Below are positions 8,893 through 18,762 of a stretch of 64,000 nt of DNA, piece by piece. The position numbers were made by a program, and so were the translations under genes. How positions within the stretch are numbered: the stretch's first letter is position 1; each line of letters begins with the position of its first letter. Below the pieces are notes generated by a model. The model saw nothing but the letters and a program-made list of their open reading frames with translations, ran no database searches and had not been told where the DNA came from. The stretch is from assembly GCA_964517135.1 (NCBI GenBank), contig CAZFBA010000017.1, forward strand, positions 18,500 through 82,499, in the 5' to 3' direction. Source of the stretch: CAZFBA01 sp964517135 (lineage in GTDB: Bacteria; Cyanobacteriota; Vampirovibrionia; JBFMGH01).

Positions 8893-10026
8893 ATGTTTAA
8901 ATCTACCATTATCAGTTTTTTGACAGTGATATTATCTTTCAATATTTTATTAATGCCAGGTTATGCCAGGGAAGAAGCAGATTTATTGCCGTTTATTAAA
9001 AATCATAGCTGGAAAGATATTAAAACCAACACGGCAAAAGATGAAGAATTTCAGATTCTAGTTAGTATGGCAACAGAAGACAGCATAAAAGCTTTAAGAG
9101 CTTTAACAGACTCAAAAACAGCATCTTCAGATGATAAAATTCTTGCTATTAGAGCACTTGGACTTTTAAAGGATAAAAATTCCTCTGCTTTTATAACAGA
9201 TTTACTTTTAAACAGTAAAACACCTCTTATAGTCTATATGTCAGCCTGGAGCCTGATTAATATTGGTGGTGAACGTAACTATTTCTTTGTTACAGAAAAC
9301 TTTCAACGTATAAAATCGCTGATGAAGGATGATGATTTAACCTATTCTCTTTTGATAGACCTAGCTTATAACTATAAAACAAAACCTGCTTTAAAGTTAA
9401 TGGCTGATTACCTTGATGTAACTCCTTTAAACATTTATAAGCCTGTATTTCTATTTACTGTTTATGGCAAGAATCTTGATTCAGAACAGATTTTAAACTA
9501 TTACGTTAATTCAAAAGACAAGAATATAAGACTTAATGCTATTCAAATACTTGGTCGCTGGTATGCTACACCGAATGCCGTTTTCCCATTTGAGCTTATT
9601 CTAAAAACTGAAACTGATACAGATATAAGAAATGCCATAATTGTAGGACTGAAAAAGATAGCTACTAAACAGGCTGTAGCTTTATTATCTCATATTGCAT
9701 CTAATGGCATTAATGAAAAGGAAAAAGCTTATGCCAGAGCTGCTTTAGAGCATGTTAATAAGCTGACAGGGCAGGCAAAGAAAGAGAAACAGTCAGGCAA
9801 TGCACCTCAATTTAGCAAATTTAAAGAAGAATATTTTAAGTTAATGAGCTCAAAAGGCTATGATGGTTCATATATTCAGCTAGAAAAGAATGCTCAGTTT
9901 AAAGATATACCAAGACTCGAGACATTGAGAGAAACTATAATGCTTAACGTTTCTGAAAATGCTACTATTAATTATGATAAAGTTACTGATATAATTACAA
10001 AATTATACATTCAGAATGAACAATAG
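8893..10026 (+). CDS. Exported HEAT-like repeat protein
   Basis: 377 aa from ATG 8893. That start gives a typical signal peptide (MFKSTIISFLTVILSFNILL, then MPGYA and cleavage). An upstream in-frame TTG at 8779 would bury the signal peptide 38 residues in and is unlikely. The mature part consists of alpha-helical repeats of HEAT/PBS-lyase-like character (IKALRALTDSKTASSDDKIL, IRLNAIQILGRWYATPN, RNAIIVGLKKIATKQAVALL) spanning residues ~50-310. The repeats imply a protein-binding solenoid in the periplasm or cell surface. No catalytic motif is seen. Partner unknown. Confidence 0.7.
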   Translation: MFKSTIISFLTVILSFNILLMPGYAREEADLLPFIKNHSWKDIKTNTAKDEEFQILVSMATEDSIKALRALTDSKTASSDDKILAIRALGLLKDKNSSAFITDLLLNSKTPLIVYMSAWSLINIGGERNYFFVTENFQRIKSLMKDDDLTYSLLIDLAYNYKTKPALKLMADYLDVTPLNIYKPVFLFTVYGKNLDSEQILNYYVNSKDKNIRLNAIQILGRWYATPNAVFPFELILKTETDTDIRNAIIVGLKKIATKQAVALLSHIASNGINEKEKAYARAALEHVNKLTGQAKKEKQSGNAPQFSKFKEEYFKLMSSKGYDGSYIQLEKNAQFKDIPRLETLRETIMLNVSENATINYDKVTDIITKLYIQNEQ

Positions 10027-10068
10027 GTTTTTGTGCAACAAAAAAATGATCATTTATACGCTGGGTAG

Positions 10069-10779
10069 CTATTCCTGTGGAAAGTCAAAATAGGTTTCAG
10101 GGTAAGGCTCATCTTCATATGTAAAGTGCCACCATTCTTCTTCTAGCGGCTTGAACCCGTGCTGGATCATTAAAGTTCTTAATAATAAACGATTAGCCCG
10201 TGCTTGATAGGGTATATTTTTGTAGTCAGGGTGAGATTTTTTACCGAAGAAGTCAAACCCTGAGCCCATGTTAAGATCCTGAGGATGCCCTTTTTTATCG
10301 TAGCCTGCTATAGTCAAATCGACTGTTGAACCTCTGCTATGGCTTGAGCGTGCTGCAATATAGCCGTCTGTAAACAGGTTTTCTTTCTTAACATCAGGGT
10401 AGTATTGTTTTTTCATCTTTGTATCATTGATATCCTTTGCCCATTCAACAAAATCGTTAACAGCAGATTGTGGTCGATAGGCATCAAAGATTTTTAGTGT
10501 AAGTCCCATTTCTTCAAGATTTTCTTGAACCTTTGCAAGGGCTTCAGTTGCAGGTTTGCTTAGAATTAACCTGGCGTTTTTGTAGCCTTTTACGGGTCTA
10601 CCGAGAAAGTTATTTGATGTTTTATAACGTATATCAAGAATTATGCCGGGTATAGCTTCTTTCAGGTAGCAGAAATCAGCAGGTTTTTTAGTAATATCCT
10701 GAGCATTAGCAACAAAACAGGTAAAAAATACTATTAAAAAACTACTTAAAGTAATCATCAGGGTGTTTAGTTTTTTCAT
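10069..10779 (-). CDS. D-alanyl-D-alanine dipeptidase (VanX/DdpX, M15D)
   Basis: 236 aa with a signal peptide (cleavage near VANAQ). M15D enzymes are zinc peptidases that split D-Ala-D-Ala. The zinc site is intact: SSHSRGSTVDLT supplies His147 and Asp154, and EEEWWHFTYE supplies the catalytic Glu (~214) and His218. The substrate-binding FDAYRP (Arg102) is also present. The signal peptide suggests the periplasmic DdpX-type role (recycling of cell-wall D-Ala-D-Ala as a nutrient) rather than cytoplasmic vancomycin resistance, and there are no vanH/vanA/vanRS genes nearby. It is probably monocistronic. Confidence 0.93.
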   Translation of the reverse strand: MKKLNTLMITLSSFLIVFFTCFVANAQDITKKPADFCYLKEAIPGIILDIRYKTSNNFLGRPVKGYKNARLILSKPATEALAKVQENLEEMGLTLKIFDAYRPQSAVNDFVEWAKDINDTKMKKQYYPDVKKENLFTDGYIAARSSHSRGSTVDLTIAGYDKKGHPQDLNMGSGFDFFGKKSHPDYKNIPYQARANRLLLRTLMIQHGFKPLEEEWWHFTYEDEPYPETYFDFPQE

Positions 10780-10855
10780 AGCTGCTTATACTCCATTCTT
10801 GAATACATAAAGAACATTAAATACCCGGAAATATTTTTATCACAAAAATATAACA

Positions 10856-10926
10856 AACGTCATAAGTAATCAGATTTCAGTGGATAATTTTAGAATTGTT
10901 TAATTCTTTGATATCGTTTAGTATAG
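10856..10926 (+). repeat. Dispersed repeat family A, copy 2
   Basis: Matches 6972-7053: CGTCATAAGTAATCA, then GATAATTTTAGAATTGTTT and TTCTTTGATATCGTTTAGTA. It lies upstream of the dipeptidase gene, in the gap between it and the 11040 gene. Confidence 0.7.
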
Positions 10927-10987
10927 TTTTCATCAAAAGAAGCTGGCAATAAAAACCGCAGGTTTTGCAATAATACCGCTAAAGACC

Positions 10988-11014
10988 AAAAAAATACCGC
11001 TTATACAAGCGGTA
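10988..11014 (-). terminator. Terminator of the 11040 gene
   Basis: An 8-bp stem TACCGCTT (10995-11002) / AAGCGGTA (11007-11014) with a 4-nt loop is followed on the minus strand by seven T. Confidence 0.75.
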
Positions 11015-11039
11015 AAAGTTTTACAAAGAGAGCTTGTTA

Positions 11040-11402
11040 TTATTTCATGTTTGAATATGCATTCAAGTATGTTTGTTTGAGATTGTCGTAATATTGTTTT
11101 TTGCTTTCGTCTGTTGTAATAGCTTTAAGGGTTTCGATTTTGCTCATTACTGCTGAATAATCTGATTCTTTTGATCCAGAAGATGATAGCCCAAGCGCAC
11201 TAAGAACGGATAACATGGTAGATGATATTTGTGGTGCTCCTTTTGTGGTTTTGTCACCTTTTTTCCCTGCCGGACCAGTTGAGGGTTCATTTTTCTTAAA
11301 GTCAAACTGTTCTTCACTTTTAACTTTATCATCCTGTTTGTTTGGTTGATTTTGTTCAGGGTTTACAGGTTTATTGGTATTAAAATTTGTATTCATAAAC
11401 AT
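11040..11402 (-). CDS. Small hydrophilic hypothetical protein
   Basis: 120 aa, Asn/Lys/Gln/Ser-rich, no signal peptide or membrane span. The N-terminal half (NKPVNPEQNQPNKQDDKVKS) looks disordered. The C-terminal ~55 residues can form two helices (SAVMSKIETLKAITTDESKK, YYDNLKQTYLNAYSN). The start ATG 11402 is preceded by AGGGGGAT, a G-rich ribosome site shared with the 43934 and 47493 genes, and a clear terminator follows. It is therefore very likely a real, independently transcribed gene. Family unknown. Confidence 0.7.
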   Translation of the reverse strand: MFMNTNFNTNKPVNPEQNQPNKQDDKVKSEEQFDFKKNEPSTGPAGKKGDKTTKGAPQISSTMLSVLSALGLSSSGSKESDYSAVMSKIETLKAITTDESKKQYYDNLKQTYLNAYSNMK

Positions 11403-11608
11403 TTGAGTTAAATCCCCCTTTTAATTTAATGTGTAAAAATATCAGGTGCGTGTGGTGTAGTTCAAGCAAGACATACCTTTAAAAAAAGCCTTGCAATTTA
11501 ATTATAATTTAGCCGTAAAGCATTTACCTGATTCCGGGGAACTAATTTTAAGCAATATGACTTTATAAAGGTGTCATTATGCATCACTCAAAGCTTTAAA
11601 ACTGCTAT

Positions 11609-12097
11609 TTAACGTGGTTTGTGGGCAGCCTGATAGATTACAGCAAAGAGAAAACCTGAAAATGCACTAAATGCAGCCGTAATTAAAATACTACCAAGTA
11701 TAAACAGTGTGGCAATAACGATATATATAGTTACTCCGAAAGCATACTGTTCCAGATTAATATTATGCTCCTGTAAGGCAATTGCCCCTGTACCGGTGAC
11801 TAAAACAACTATTAGAAGTGTCACAAATAGCAGGTTTAATATTATTACAGACAGAACCCCACTGATAGTGCCGCTGACAGCACCTTTTAAATAATCAAGA
11901 TGGCCGGTAGCGATTAAAACTGTTACAGCTCCTACGATGCCAGGTAATATCATTTTGATAAAGCATATTGGACAGCCACAACAGATATTTACCAGGGGTA
12001 CAAAAGAAAGAAAGCCTGATAGAAAAAACAATGCTGTAATAATGACAAATGAGATGAGGCCTCCAAGGGCAGAAAATATATAAAATCTTTTATCCAT
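11609..12097 (-). CDS. Small four-span membrane protein
   Basis: 162 aa with about four transmembrane helices (residues ~8-30, ~45-65, ~75-105 and ~125-155) and almost no soluble region. The loop after span one carries INICCGCPICF, a Cys-rich motif. The second helix pair is Gly-rich (LKGAVSGTISGVLSV). The family is not recognised. It follows the 12130 membrane-anchored gene on the same strand after a 32-nt gap, so the two are probably co-transcribed. Ribosome site weak. No function assigned. Confidence 0.65.
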   Translation of the reverse strand: MDKRFYIFSALGGLISFVIITALFFLSGFLSFVPLVNICCGCPICFIKMILPGIVGAVTVLIATGHLDYLKGAVSGTISGVLSVIILNLLFVTLLIVVLVTGTGAIALQEHNINLEQYAFGVTIYIVIATLFILGSILITAAFSAFSGFLFAVIYQAAHKPR

Positions 12098-12129
12098 AGG
12101 TATTTTATGTTTTTAAAACGCAATCCATC

Positions 12130-12627
12130 TTAAGCAGAACGTTTTTTGCTGCCTGGTTTCAAGTTTAAATAGGTATCATAAATAAAATAAAACAGCAGCA
12201 CAAAACAAATAAGCGCTAAAAGGGCTGTTTTCAGGTTCCAGCTGTTTTTAATTGATACATCTATATCGTGTTTTTTGTTTTCTAAAAAGAGGTTTAGATC
12301 ATTTTTAATGCTCTTAGCTTCATCATAAGGAAGATATGCACCACTGTCAACAATGATATCATCTTCACCTGTTACAATATGAAGTTTTGAGATATTATTT
12401 TTCTCATTATAATTGATTTCAATCTTTTTAATATCAGTTGCCTCAATTTTAATAGAGTTTTCACTGACAAAGGGGCTATTGCGCTCTACCAAACAGGCAG
12501 GGTTACCGTATTTATTTTGCGAACAATGCAACTTAACTGAGGCTACGGAATCAATATGCATTAAAATCAGCATAAACAGCAAAAAAAGAATAAAAACAAT
12601 ATTTTTAATCAGCACAAAGTTTTTCAT
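12130..12627 (-). CDS. Hypothetical membrane-anchored exported protein
   Basis: 165 aa. An N-terminal hydrophobic segment (residues ~8-28) and a C-terminal transmembrane helix (~135-155, TALLALICFVLLFYFIYDTY) bracket a periplasmic domain of about 100 residues that looks beta-rich (IEATDIKKIEINYN, KLHIVTGEDDIIVDSG). Two Cys (about 35 and 45) could form a disulphide. Family not recognised. Same strand and close to the 11609 membrane protein, likely one transcription unit. Confidence 0.6.
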   Translation of the reverse strand: MKNFVLIKNIVFILFLLFMLILMHIDSVASVKLHCSQNKYGNPACLVERNSPFVSENSIKIEATDIKKIEINYNEKNNISKLHIVTGEDDIIVDSGAYLPYDEAKSIKNDLNLFLENKKHDIDVSIKNSWNLKTALLALICFVLLFYFIYDTYLNLKPGSKKRSA

Positions 12628-12682
12628 AAGGATAGTTTAAAATAATTATTTCGTCCGGTAAATAATTTAATAAAGATATTTT

Positions 12683-15025
12683 TTACTCCATTAGTTTCTC
12701 TTCAAGAATTTTATTAACAATTTCGGGGTTTGCTTTGCCCTTCGTATGTTTCATAACCTGACCGACAAAGAATCCCAGCAGGTTTGTTTTGCCGTTTCTA
12801 TATTTTGCAGCATTTTCAGGATTATTTAACACAATTGTATTAATTATCAACTCCAGTTCAGCCGGGTCGCTAATCTGTTCCAGGCCTTTTCTTTTCACAA
12901 TTGATTTCGGGCTATCGCCTGATTTTAAAAGTTCTTCAAATATATCTTTTGCTATTTTGCTAGTAATAACTTTATTATCAATTAATTCAACCAGCTCAGC
13001 TAACCCCTGCGGAGTAATTGATAGCTCTTCTATTGGTGTATCTTTTAATTTTCTGAGTATTTCATTAACAATCCAGCCTGCAATGGCTTTAGGTGAATTA
13101 TATTGCTTTATTGCATTTTCAAAAATAGCTGTTAGATTATCGTCTTTTGCTATTATAGCTGCCTCATCTGTTGATAGGCCATATGATTTAATATATTGAT
13201 CAGCCTTTTCTTTTATTTCAGGTGTAATTTGCTGTGTGCTTTCTCGTTTTTTGTTGCTTTCAGTGGGTAAAGGCCTTTGGCCTTTTTCTGCTGGTTTTTC
13301 AAGTTGCGCAGTGCCTGGAGACTTATCATGTTTTGATTTTTTAGTCCATGAATCCCGTAGTTGAACGATTCTATTAAATACTTTCTTTTCTTCTGTTGTA
13401 GAAACAGGGTCAAGGTAGAAATATCCCTGTCTTTCAAATTGAAATCTGCTGCCTGGTTCTGCTATAGCAACTGCCGGTTCAATCAGACATTCTGAAAGAA
13501 CACTCAAAGAATCTGGGTTAAGGCTATCTTCAATCCCTTCCGGAAATTCATCAAGAAAGAGCCTGTCATAAAGCCTTACTTCTACTTTTTTAGCCTCTTT
13601 TGCAGGCACCCAGTGGATAGTTCCTTTTACCTTTTTACTGGAAGTATCTTCACCACTCTTCGTTTGAGGGTCATAGGTACAGCGTAATTCAGTTATTTTA
13701 CCGGTTTCATCTTTTATAACCTGTTCACATTTTATGATATAAGCATAACGCAGCCTGACCTCACCACCCGGATACAGACGATAGTAGCCCTTAGGAGGAT
13801 CATCCAAAAAGTCATCGCTCTCTATATATAGCTCTCTAGAAAAAGGTATTTCTCTTTCGCCTTCTTTGGGTACATCATGAGGGTAATAAGGGGCATCAAG
13901 TATTTCATTTTTGTTTTCAGGATAGTTTTCAATAATCACTTTAAGTGGTTTCAAAACGCACATTACCCGTGGAACCTTCTTGTTGAGGTCATCTCTGATG
14001 CAATATTCAAGCTGGGCCATATCAACTACGCTGTTTGCTTTGGCAATACCTATACTGTCACAGAAATTACGTATGGCTTCAGGGGTAAACCCTCTTCTGC
14101 GCATGCCAGAAATAGTTGGCAGCCGTGGGTCATCCCATCCATCAACAAGCTTTTTTTCAACCAGGTCAAGCAGTTTACGTTTGCTCATAACTGTATAATT
14201 AAGGTTTAAACGGGCAAATTCATACTGATAGGGCCTTGGAGGTTTGAGTTCAAGCTCATCAAGAATCCAGTCATAGAGTTCACGATTGTTTTCGAATTCA
14301 AGGGTGCAGATAGAGTGAGTGATACCTTCAATATAATCAGACAGGCAGTGTGCAAAGTCATACATAGGGTAGATACACCACTTATCACCCGTTCTATAGT
14401 GTTTAGCATGCCTGATTCTATAAAGAAGTGGATCCCTCATTTTCATATTTGGGGAAGACATATCTATTTTAGCCCTGAGAACATGTGCTCCGTCTTTAAA
14501 ATTTCCTGCTTTCATATCCTGAAAAAGCTTAAGGTTTTCTTCTATTAATCGATTTCGATAAGGGCTTTCCTTACCCGGCGAGGTAACAGTACCACGATAT
14601 TCTTTAATTTCTTCATCTGTAAGGCTACAAACGTATGCTTTACCCATTATAATCAATTTTTCTGCATATTCATAAAGTTGATCAAAATAATCCGAGGCAA
14701 AGAAGAGGTTTTCTCCCCAGTCAAAGCCCAGCCAGTTGATGTCTTTTTTGATTGCATCAACATAATGCATGTCTTCTTTTGTGGGGTCTGTGTCATCCAT
14801 TCTGAGGTGACATTTACCGCCATATTCTTCAGCTATGCCGAAGTCAATACAGATGGCTTTAGCGTGCCCTATGTGCAGATAGCCGTTGGGCTCGGGTGGA
14901 AACCTTGTTATTACTTTGCCATTATATTTACCGGTTTTTAAATGTTCGTTGATAATATTACGTATAAAGTCTACACGTTTTGTTGTGTCGGCGGATGGAT
15001 CCGGCTGTTGTGTTTTTTCGGGCAT
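12683..15025 (-). CDS. glnS: Glutaminyl-tRNA synthetase with YqeY/GatB-like tail
   Basis: 780 aa, about 225 residues longer than E. coli GlnRS. The class I signatures are intact: PPEPNGYLHIGHAKA (HIGH at 51-54) and VMSKRKL (KMSKS-type loop). The anticodon-binding beta-barrels follow to about residue 560. A charged linker (about 560-620, Lys/Gln/Pro-rich) leads to a helical YqeY/GatB-tail domain (LVELIDNKVITSKIAKDIFE, LLGFFVGQVMKHTKGKANP) known to aid tRNA binding in GatB and found fused to GlnRS in Deinococcus. The start chosen is ATG 15025, with AAGAAGGA eight nt upstream; an in-frame ATG at 15082 has no ribosome site. Direct Gln-tRNA charging is implied. Confidence 0.97.
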   Translation of the reverse strand: MPEKTQQPDPSADTTKRVDFIRNIINEHLKTGKYNGKVITRFPPEPNGYLHIGHAKAICIDFGIAEEYGGKCHLRMDDTDPTKEDMHYVDAIKKDINWLGFDWGENLFFASDYFDQLYEYAEKLIIMGKAYVCSLTDEEIKEYRGTVTSPGKESPYRNRLIEENLKLFQDMKAGNFKDGAHVLRAKIDMSSPNMKMRDPLLYRIRHAKHYRTGDKWCIYPMYDFAHCLSDYIEGITHSICTLEFENNRELYDWILDELELKPPRPYQYEFARLNLNYTVMSKRKLLDLVEKKLVDGWDDPRLPTISGMRRRGFTPEAIRNFCDSIGIAKANSVVDMAQLEYCIRDDLNKKVPRVMCVLKPLKVIIENYPENKNEILDAPYYPHDVPKEGEREIPFSRELYIESDDFLDDPPKGYYRLYPGGEVRLRYAYIIKCEQVIKDETGKITELRCTYDPQTKSGEDTSSKKVKGTIHWVPAKEAKKVEVRLYDRLFLDEFPEGIEDSLNPDSLSVLSECLIEPAVAIAEPGSRFQFERQGYFYLDPVSTTEEKKVFNRIVQLRDSWTKKSKHDKSPGTAQLEKPAEKGQRPLPTESNKKRESTQQITPEIKEKADQYIKSYGLSTDEAAIIAKDDNLTAIFENAIKQYNSPKAIAGWIVNEILRKLKDTPIEELSITPQGLAELVELIDNKVITSKIAKDIFEELLKSGDSPKSIVKRKGLEQISDPAELELIINTIVLNNPENAAKYRNGKTNLLGFFVGQVMKHTKGKANPEIVNKILEEKLME

Positions 15026-15271
15026 AGCGGGTTCCTTCTTTGTGATTGGTGTCATAACCTGATTCAGGCAATAGTATATCACTTCAGGGTTAAAGAAGTA
15101 TACATTTTAAGAGTTATAAATATTTTTAAACCGGGTAAGTGAGTTTTAAAAGGCTTTAAAGAGCTTGATTGCAGGCAAAAGACATAAACATGGATACTGT
15201 AATGTACCACAAACCAGTCATTTGTATGGTTACAAACGGTTGAATTTTTTTTAAGAATTTGATTTTTGTTG

Positions 15272-15784
15272 TTAAACCCTCATTTTTTCCAGGTTTTTTC
15301 TCATTATTTCGATATCATTGAGCCAGTCTTCGATATCCTGTTCGTGTTCGAGTTCTTCGTTCAGTATAGTTAGGGCCATGTTGTATGTAGTGTGGTCTTT
15401 TCCGTATGTCAGATCAATGATACTCTGATATCTGTCAATAGCACAGCGTTCACCCTCGAGGTTTTGTTTAAGTATTTCTTCAATATAAGGATCTTCTGGT
15501 TTAAGGTAGTCGCATCCTGCATGGTTAAACCACTCTGACGGTGACAATACGGGCGTGCCGCCAATTTGTATTATTCTATCAACGACCATAACAGCATGAT
15601 TAAGTTCCTGGGTAGCATGTAAGAGCAGTTCCTGTTCTACATCAGTACGCAGGGGGCCTTCCATGACACGTGCACCAATCCAGTATTGATAATAAGCTAA
15701 CCATTCCTCTGAAAGAGCAGCATTGAGTTGTTTAATCAGTTCTGTTGTATCGACTTTAAGTATTTCTAAGCCTCTTTTGCCCAT
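15272..15784 (-). CDS. Dps-like / ferritin-like diiron protein (DPSL type)
   Basis: 170 aa, four-helix bundle. Ferroxidase ligands are visible in bacterioferritin-like spacing: Glu26/27 (SEEW), Glu60 with His63 (ATQELNHA), Glu110/113 (EGERCAID), and Glu144 with His147 (EELEHEQD). Two cysteines, Cys91 and Cys114, flank the site, which is the mark of the DPSL ('thioferritin') group of dodecameric Dps-like proteins that use peroxide to oxidise and store iron. Assignment to DPSL rather than plain bacterioferritin is an inference from those cysteines. AAGGAG precedes ATG 15784. Monocistronic; role in iron storage and oxidative-stress defence. Confidence 0.85.
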   Translation of the reverse strand: MGKRGLEILKVDTTELIKQLNAALSEEWLAYYQYWIGARVMEGPLRTDVEQELLLHATQELNHAVMVVDRIIQIGGTPVLSPSEWFNHAGCDYLKPEDPYIEEILKQNLEGERCAIDRYQSIIDLTYGKDHTTYNMALTILNEELEHEQDIEDWLNDIEIMRKNLEKMRV

Positions 15785-15981
15785 TTAGTGCTCCTTTCTT
15801 GTTTGTGCTTGGTGGGAATAAATACATATGTATTACTTATCAAAGATGAAGTTTGTTATTTATCTTAACACAATAGGTTTAGTTATACAGACAAATATTA
15901 ATAAGTAGCACATCAAATTTGATAATATTGATGCCGGTGAAATAAAGGTATTCAAGCTAAACTAATTTTTGAAACAGTCAT

Positions 15982-17541
15982 TTAAGTTATAAAGACAATA
16001 GCAGACCCGCTTCTACGTGGGTCTGTTGCTGCAATAGGAACCTCTCCCCGCATTAGCATGACGCATTCTGCCCCGCCAAAGAACATATCCATCCTGTCAT
16101 ATTTTACTATTTCCACGTCATCACCTAAAAGAGAGGTATCAATTTCTATACCGGGTTCTAATGAAAAAGTGTTGTTTTCAAAATGAAACCGGGGTATATA
16201 CACGGCAGGAGTTATGCTCATGTTGTAGCGCTTCATATTAAGTATAATCTGCATAATACAGGTAGGAATTCTGGAAGCACCTGCAGAACCCATAACAACG
16301 ATATCATCATTGCTTCTGTTAATCATAATGGTAGGGGTCATACCACTTATTAATCTTGTTCCGGGGGAGGTTTTCAGGTATCCACGTGGATTTATATCTA
16401 CTTCGCCCAGTACATTATCCATAAATATACCTGTCCCGGGAATCGGTTCACCTGAATCATAGCCCATGCTCATTGTTATACCGATAGCCCACCCGGTGTC
16501 ATCCACACAGGAAAAGTGTGTTGTATGCGGGCTGGGTACTATTTTTTTGTAAGATTCAAAGGCGTAGTCTTTTGAAAGCATTTGTTTTGAAACAAGTTCG
16601 TGTGTTTCCGGGTTTAGAAAACGGGTATATTTATCAAGCAGGGCAAAACGCTGAATTTTACCCAGTATCGTATTATCTCTAGGATTACGGTTCTCAGAAA
16701 GTGGATGATTTGCAGCTATATTAAGCATCTCAATAAGTGTTACACCTCCAGAAGATGGTGGTGGGTTAGTATAGATAGAATTATATTTAAAATGGCTGAC
16801 AATAGGAGGCCTTTCAATAGCCTCATATGTAGCAAGATCCTCCATTGTGACGAGACCGCCCTTTTCTTCCATATCTTTCACTATGGCCCGTGCTATGTCA
16901 CCTTTATAGATGACATCTGAGCCTTCTTTAGCAATGAGTTCAAGGGTATTAGCAAGATCAGTTTGTTTCAGGATATAACCTTTCGGTGGCACTTTTCCGT
17001 CAGGGGTAAGTAGAATATCTTTTTCATACTGAGAGATCCAGTCAAGATCAACGATAGATTCTTCAAAAACATGCTGGTGAAAGGAATTAACAGCTATACC
17101 TTTGCGTGCGTGATCTATTGCAGGGCGTAATAGCTCTGAAAGAGGCATTGTACCAAACTTTTTATTTATATAGTCAAGTCCTTTAACGGTTCCGGGCACA
17201 CCTGTAGAGCCACGGCCTACCAGAATATCAATACCGCCGCTTGCATCAACAAAAACTTTTTTTGAATTTTTAATGTTTTCGTAAATTGCAGAGCTGTCAA
17301 GGCCTTTGCCGGGCATATTGTCATAGAAGTCAATAATAACAATGGTTCCGTCAGGTGATTTGATAATTGCAAATCCACCGCCGCCGATGCTACACATAAG
17401 CGGATTGCTTACCAGAAGGTCAAAAGCGACTGCTACAGCGATGTCTATAGCAGTGCCACCTGCTTCAGCGACTTTTATACCTGCTGATGTAGCTTCATTT
17501 GTGCAGGATGCTATAGCATATTTTACGGGCGAACTGTTCAT
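15982..17541 (-). CDS. Gamma-glutamyltranspeptidase family protein
   Basis: 519 aa, Ntn-hydrolase of the GGT family, which self-cleaves before a catalytic Thr and hydrolyses or transfers gamma-glutamyl groups (glutathione). Visible blocks are AIDIAVAVAFDLLVSNPLMC with SIGGGGFAII, GVPGTVKGLDY, NPPPSSGGVTL, the processing site SPHTTHFSCVD, and GSAGASRIPTCIMQ. There is no signal peptide, unlike the periplasmic E. coli enzyme, so it may be cytoplasmic or exported differently. The substrate-binding Arg of classical GGT is not obvious, so a GGT-like acylase on another gamma-glutamyl or amide substrate is possible. Confidence 0.88.
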   Translation of the reverse strand: MNSSPVKYAIASCTNEATSAGIKVAEAGGTAIDIAVAVAFDLLVSNPLMCSIGGGGFAIIKSPDGTIVIIDFYDNMPGKGLDSSAIYENIKNSKKVFVDASGGIDILVGRGSTGVPGTVKGLDYINKKFGTMPLSELLRPAIDHARKGIAVNSFHQHVFEESIVDLDWISQYEKDILLTPDGKVPPKGYILKQTDLANTLELIAKEGSDVIYKGDIARAIVKDMEEKGGLVTMEDLATYEAIERPPIVSHFKYNSIYTNPPPSSGGVTLIEMLNIAANHPLSENRNPRDNTILGKIQRFALLDKYTRFLNPETHELVSKQMLSKDYAFESYKKIVPSPHTTHFSCVDDTGWAIGITMSMGYDSGEPIPGTGIFMDNVLGEVDINPRGYLKTSPGTRLISGMTPTIMINRSNDDIVVMGSAGASRIPTCIMQIILNMKRYNMSITPAVYIPRFHFENNTFSLEPGIEIDTSLLGDDVEIVKYDRMDMFFGGAECVMLMRGEVPIAATDPRRSGSAIVFIT

Positions 17542-18762
17542 TGTCTCTCTACGTCTAAAATTTCTGTCAATTGCCGATAAATGAAGTATAGCACAATCTG
17601 TACAGGGTAAAATAAAAATATAGTGCTAATGTTAAGAAATTAATATGTAAAGAGCTATTATAGCTGGTTTTTGAGGAGTTATACATAAAAAATTGATGAA
17701 TAATCTTAGAATTTTTCGATTTTCAAAATTACATATTCTTAAAAGCTCTTTTAATAGGGGGTTAAACCCTATTAAAATTTTCAAAACTTATGATTTTAGA
17801 GATTTTATATTAAGTTAGGTAAAAATACTTAGTCATATCGTGGGAAACTATTAGAAATTTTGCCTCAAAAAAATTTTTTATATATACAGGATAGGGGTGA
17901 TGTTCTTTACATTCACTAGAATTAACTGTTCAAGGAGAATTTTTTTAAGATATTGCTTGTTTAAAAGTCTTAATATTGCGCATTTTGCTTGCGTTATCTT
18001 TCTATAGAGAATAACTTATCTCTTATACCTTACAATGAGATTAGATCCTTTTTTTCCTAAATCTTTTTTATTATTATCTCTTAATATGGAACGACTAAAC
18101 TGCTCGGATAGATTTAAATAACTGTTACCTTCAGGGGTAACATTTTTTTGCTTATGGGCCTGAGTGTATTTTAAAGTTTTGAAATCGTTAAAATGTTTTA
18201 TGATATAGGTTTTGACAGTACTATTTATTGTTACAATTGTAACCGCCTGCAAGTAATTTCTAAAAACCTTTCCATTGGTACCTTTAAGCTGTTAGTAGAA
18301 ATAATTTTGTAAAGAAATTTTTAATATACTATCAACAATAATATAATGAGTGTTTTTATTTAAATAGATAACATATCTTACTTTCCTCACGAACTAACAA
18401 TTTCTGAGCTATACTAAGGGGTAGGTTCGGTACTCTCGCTATTTGCAGCTAAATGAATTATTTCTAACAGGTATATTATTAAGCAAACAGGTTAAATGTC
18501 TGATGCTGTGTTCTACCTATTGGTATACAGAGCTAGTAATATCGCTTACATTGAGTCACAGACTTTCATCATCATAGTTTTTTTGTTTAAAATATCAATA
18601 AATTACGTTTATGCTGGTATGGTTCAGTGTAAATAGTCTGTTTGTTGGTATTAGGCAGTATGACATATCTCTTTATGACAATCATCTAAATTATTTAACG
18701 GTAGTGATAATAATGTTCCACAGGGGCAGAAGTTCGTATGAAAATCTGGAAGGTGTCTTTCA
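17542..18762. other. 1.2-kb gap, AT-rich, no convincing gene
   Basis: It contains palindromic AT-rich tracts, including a diverged stretch (about 17688-17730) with the TTTTTCGATTTTCAAAA motif of repeat family C and the inverted segment AATAGGGGGTTAAACCCTATT (17752-17772, read across the centre). A 78-codon minus-strand ORF (18016-18252) has a TTG start and no ribosome site and is not accepted. The last 100 nt presumably hold the promoter of the 18763 gene. Confidence 0.6.

Noticed and set aside
10069..10779. Vancomycin resistance gene vanX
   Set aside because: The family is right, but the protein has a signal peptide and there are no vanH, ligase or vanRS neighbours, so a periplasmic dipeptidase role is more likely.
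18016..18252. 78-codon minus-strand ORF in the large gap before the 1057-aa gene
   Set aside because: TTG start without ribosome site, no domain, and located in AT-rich repeat-containing DNA. A gene fragment cannot be excluded.
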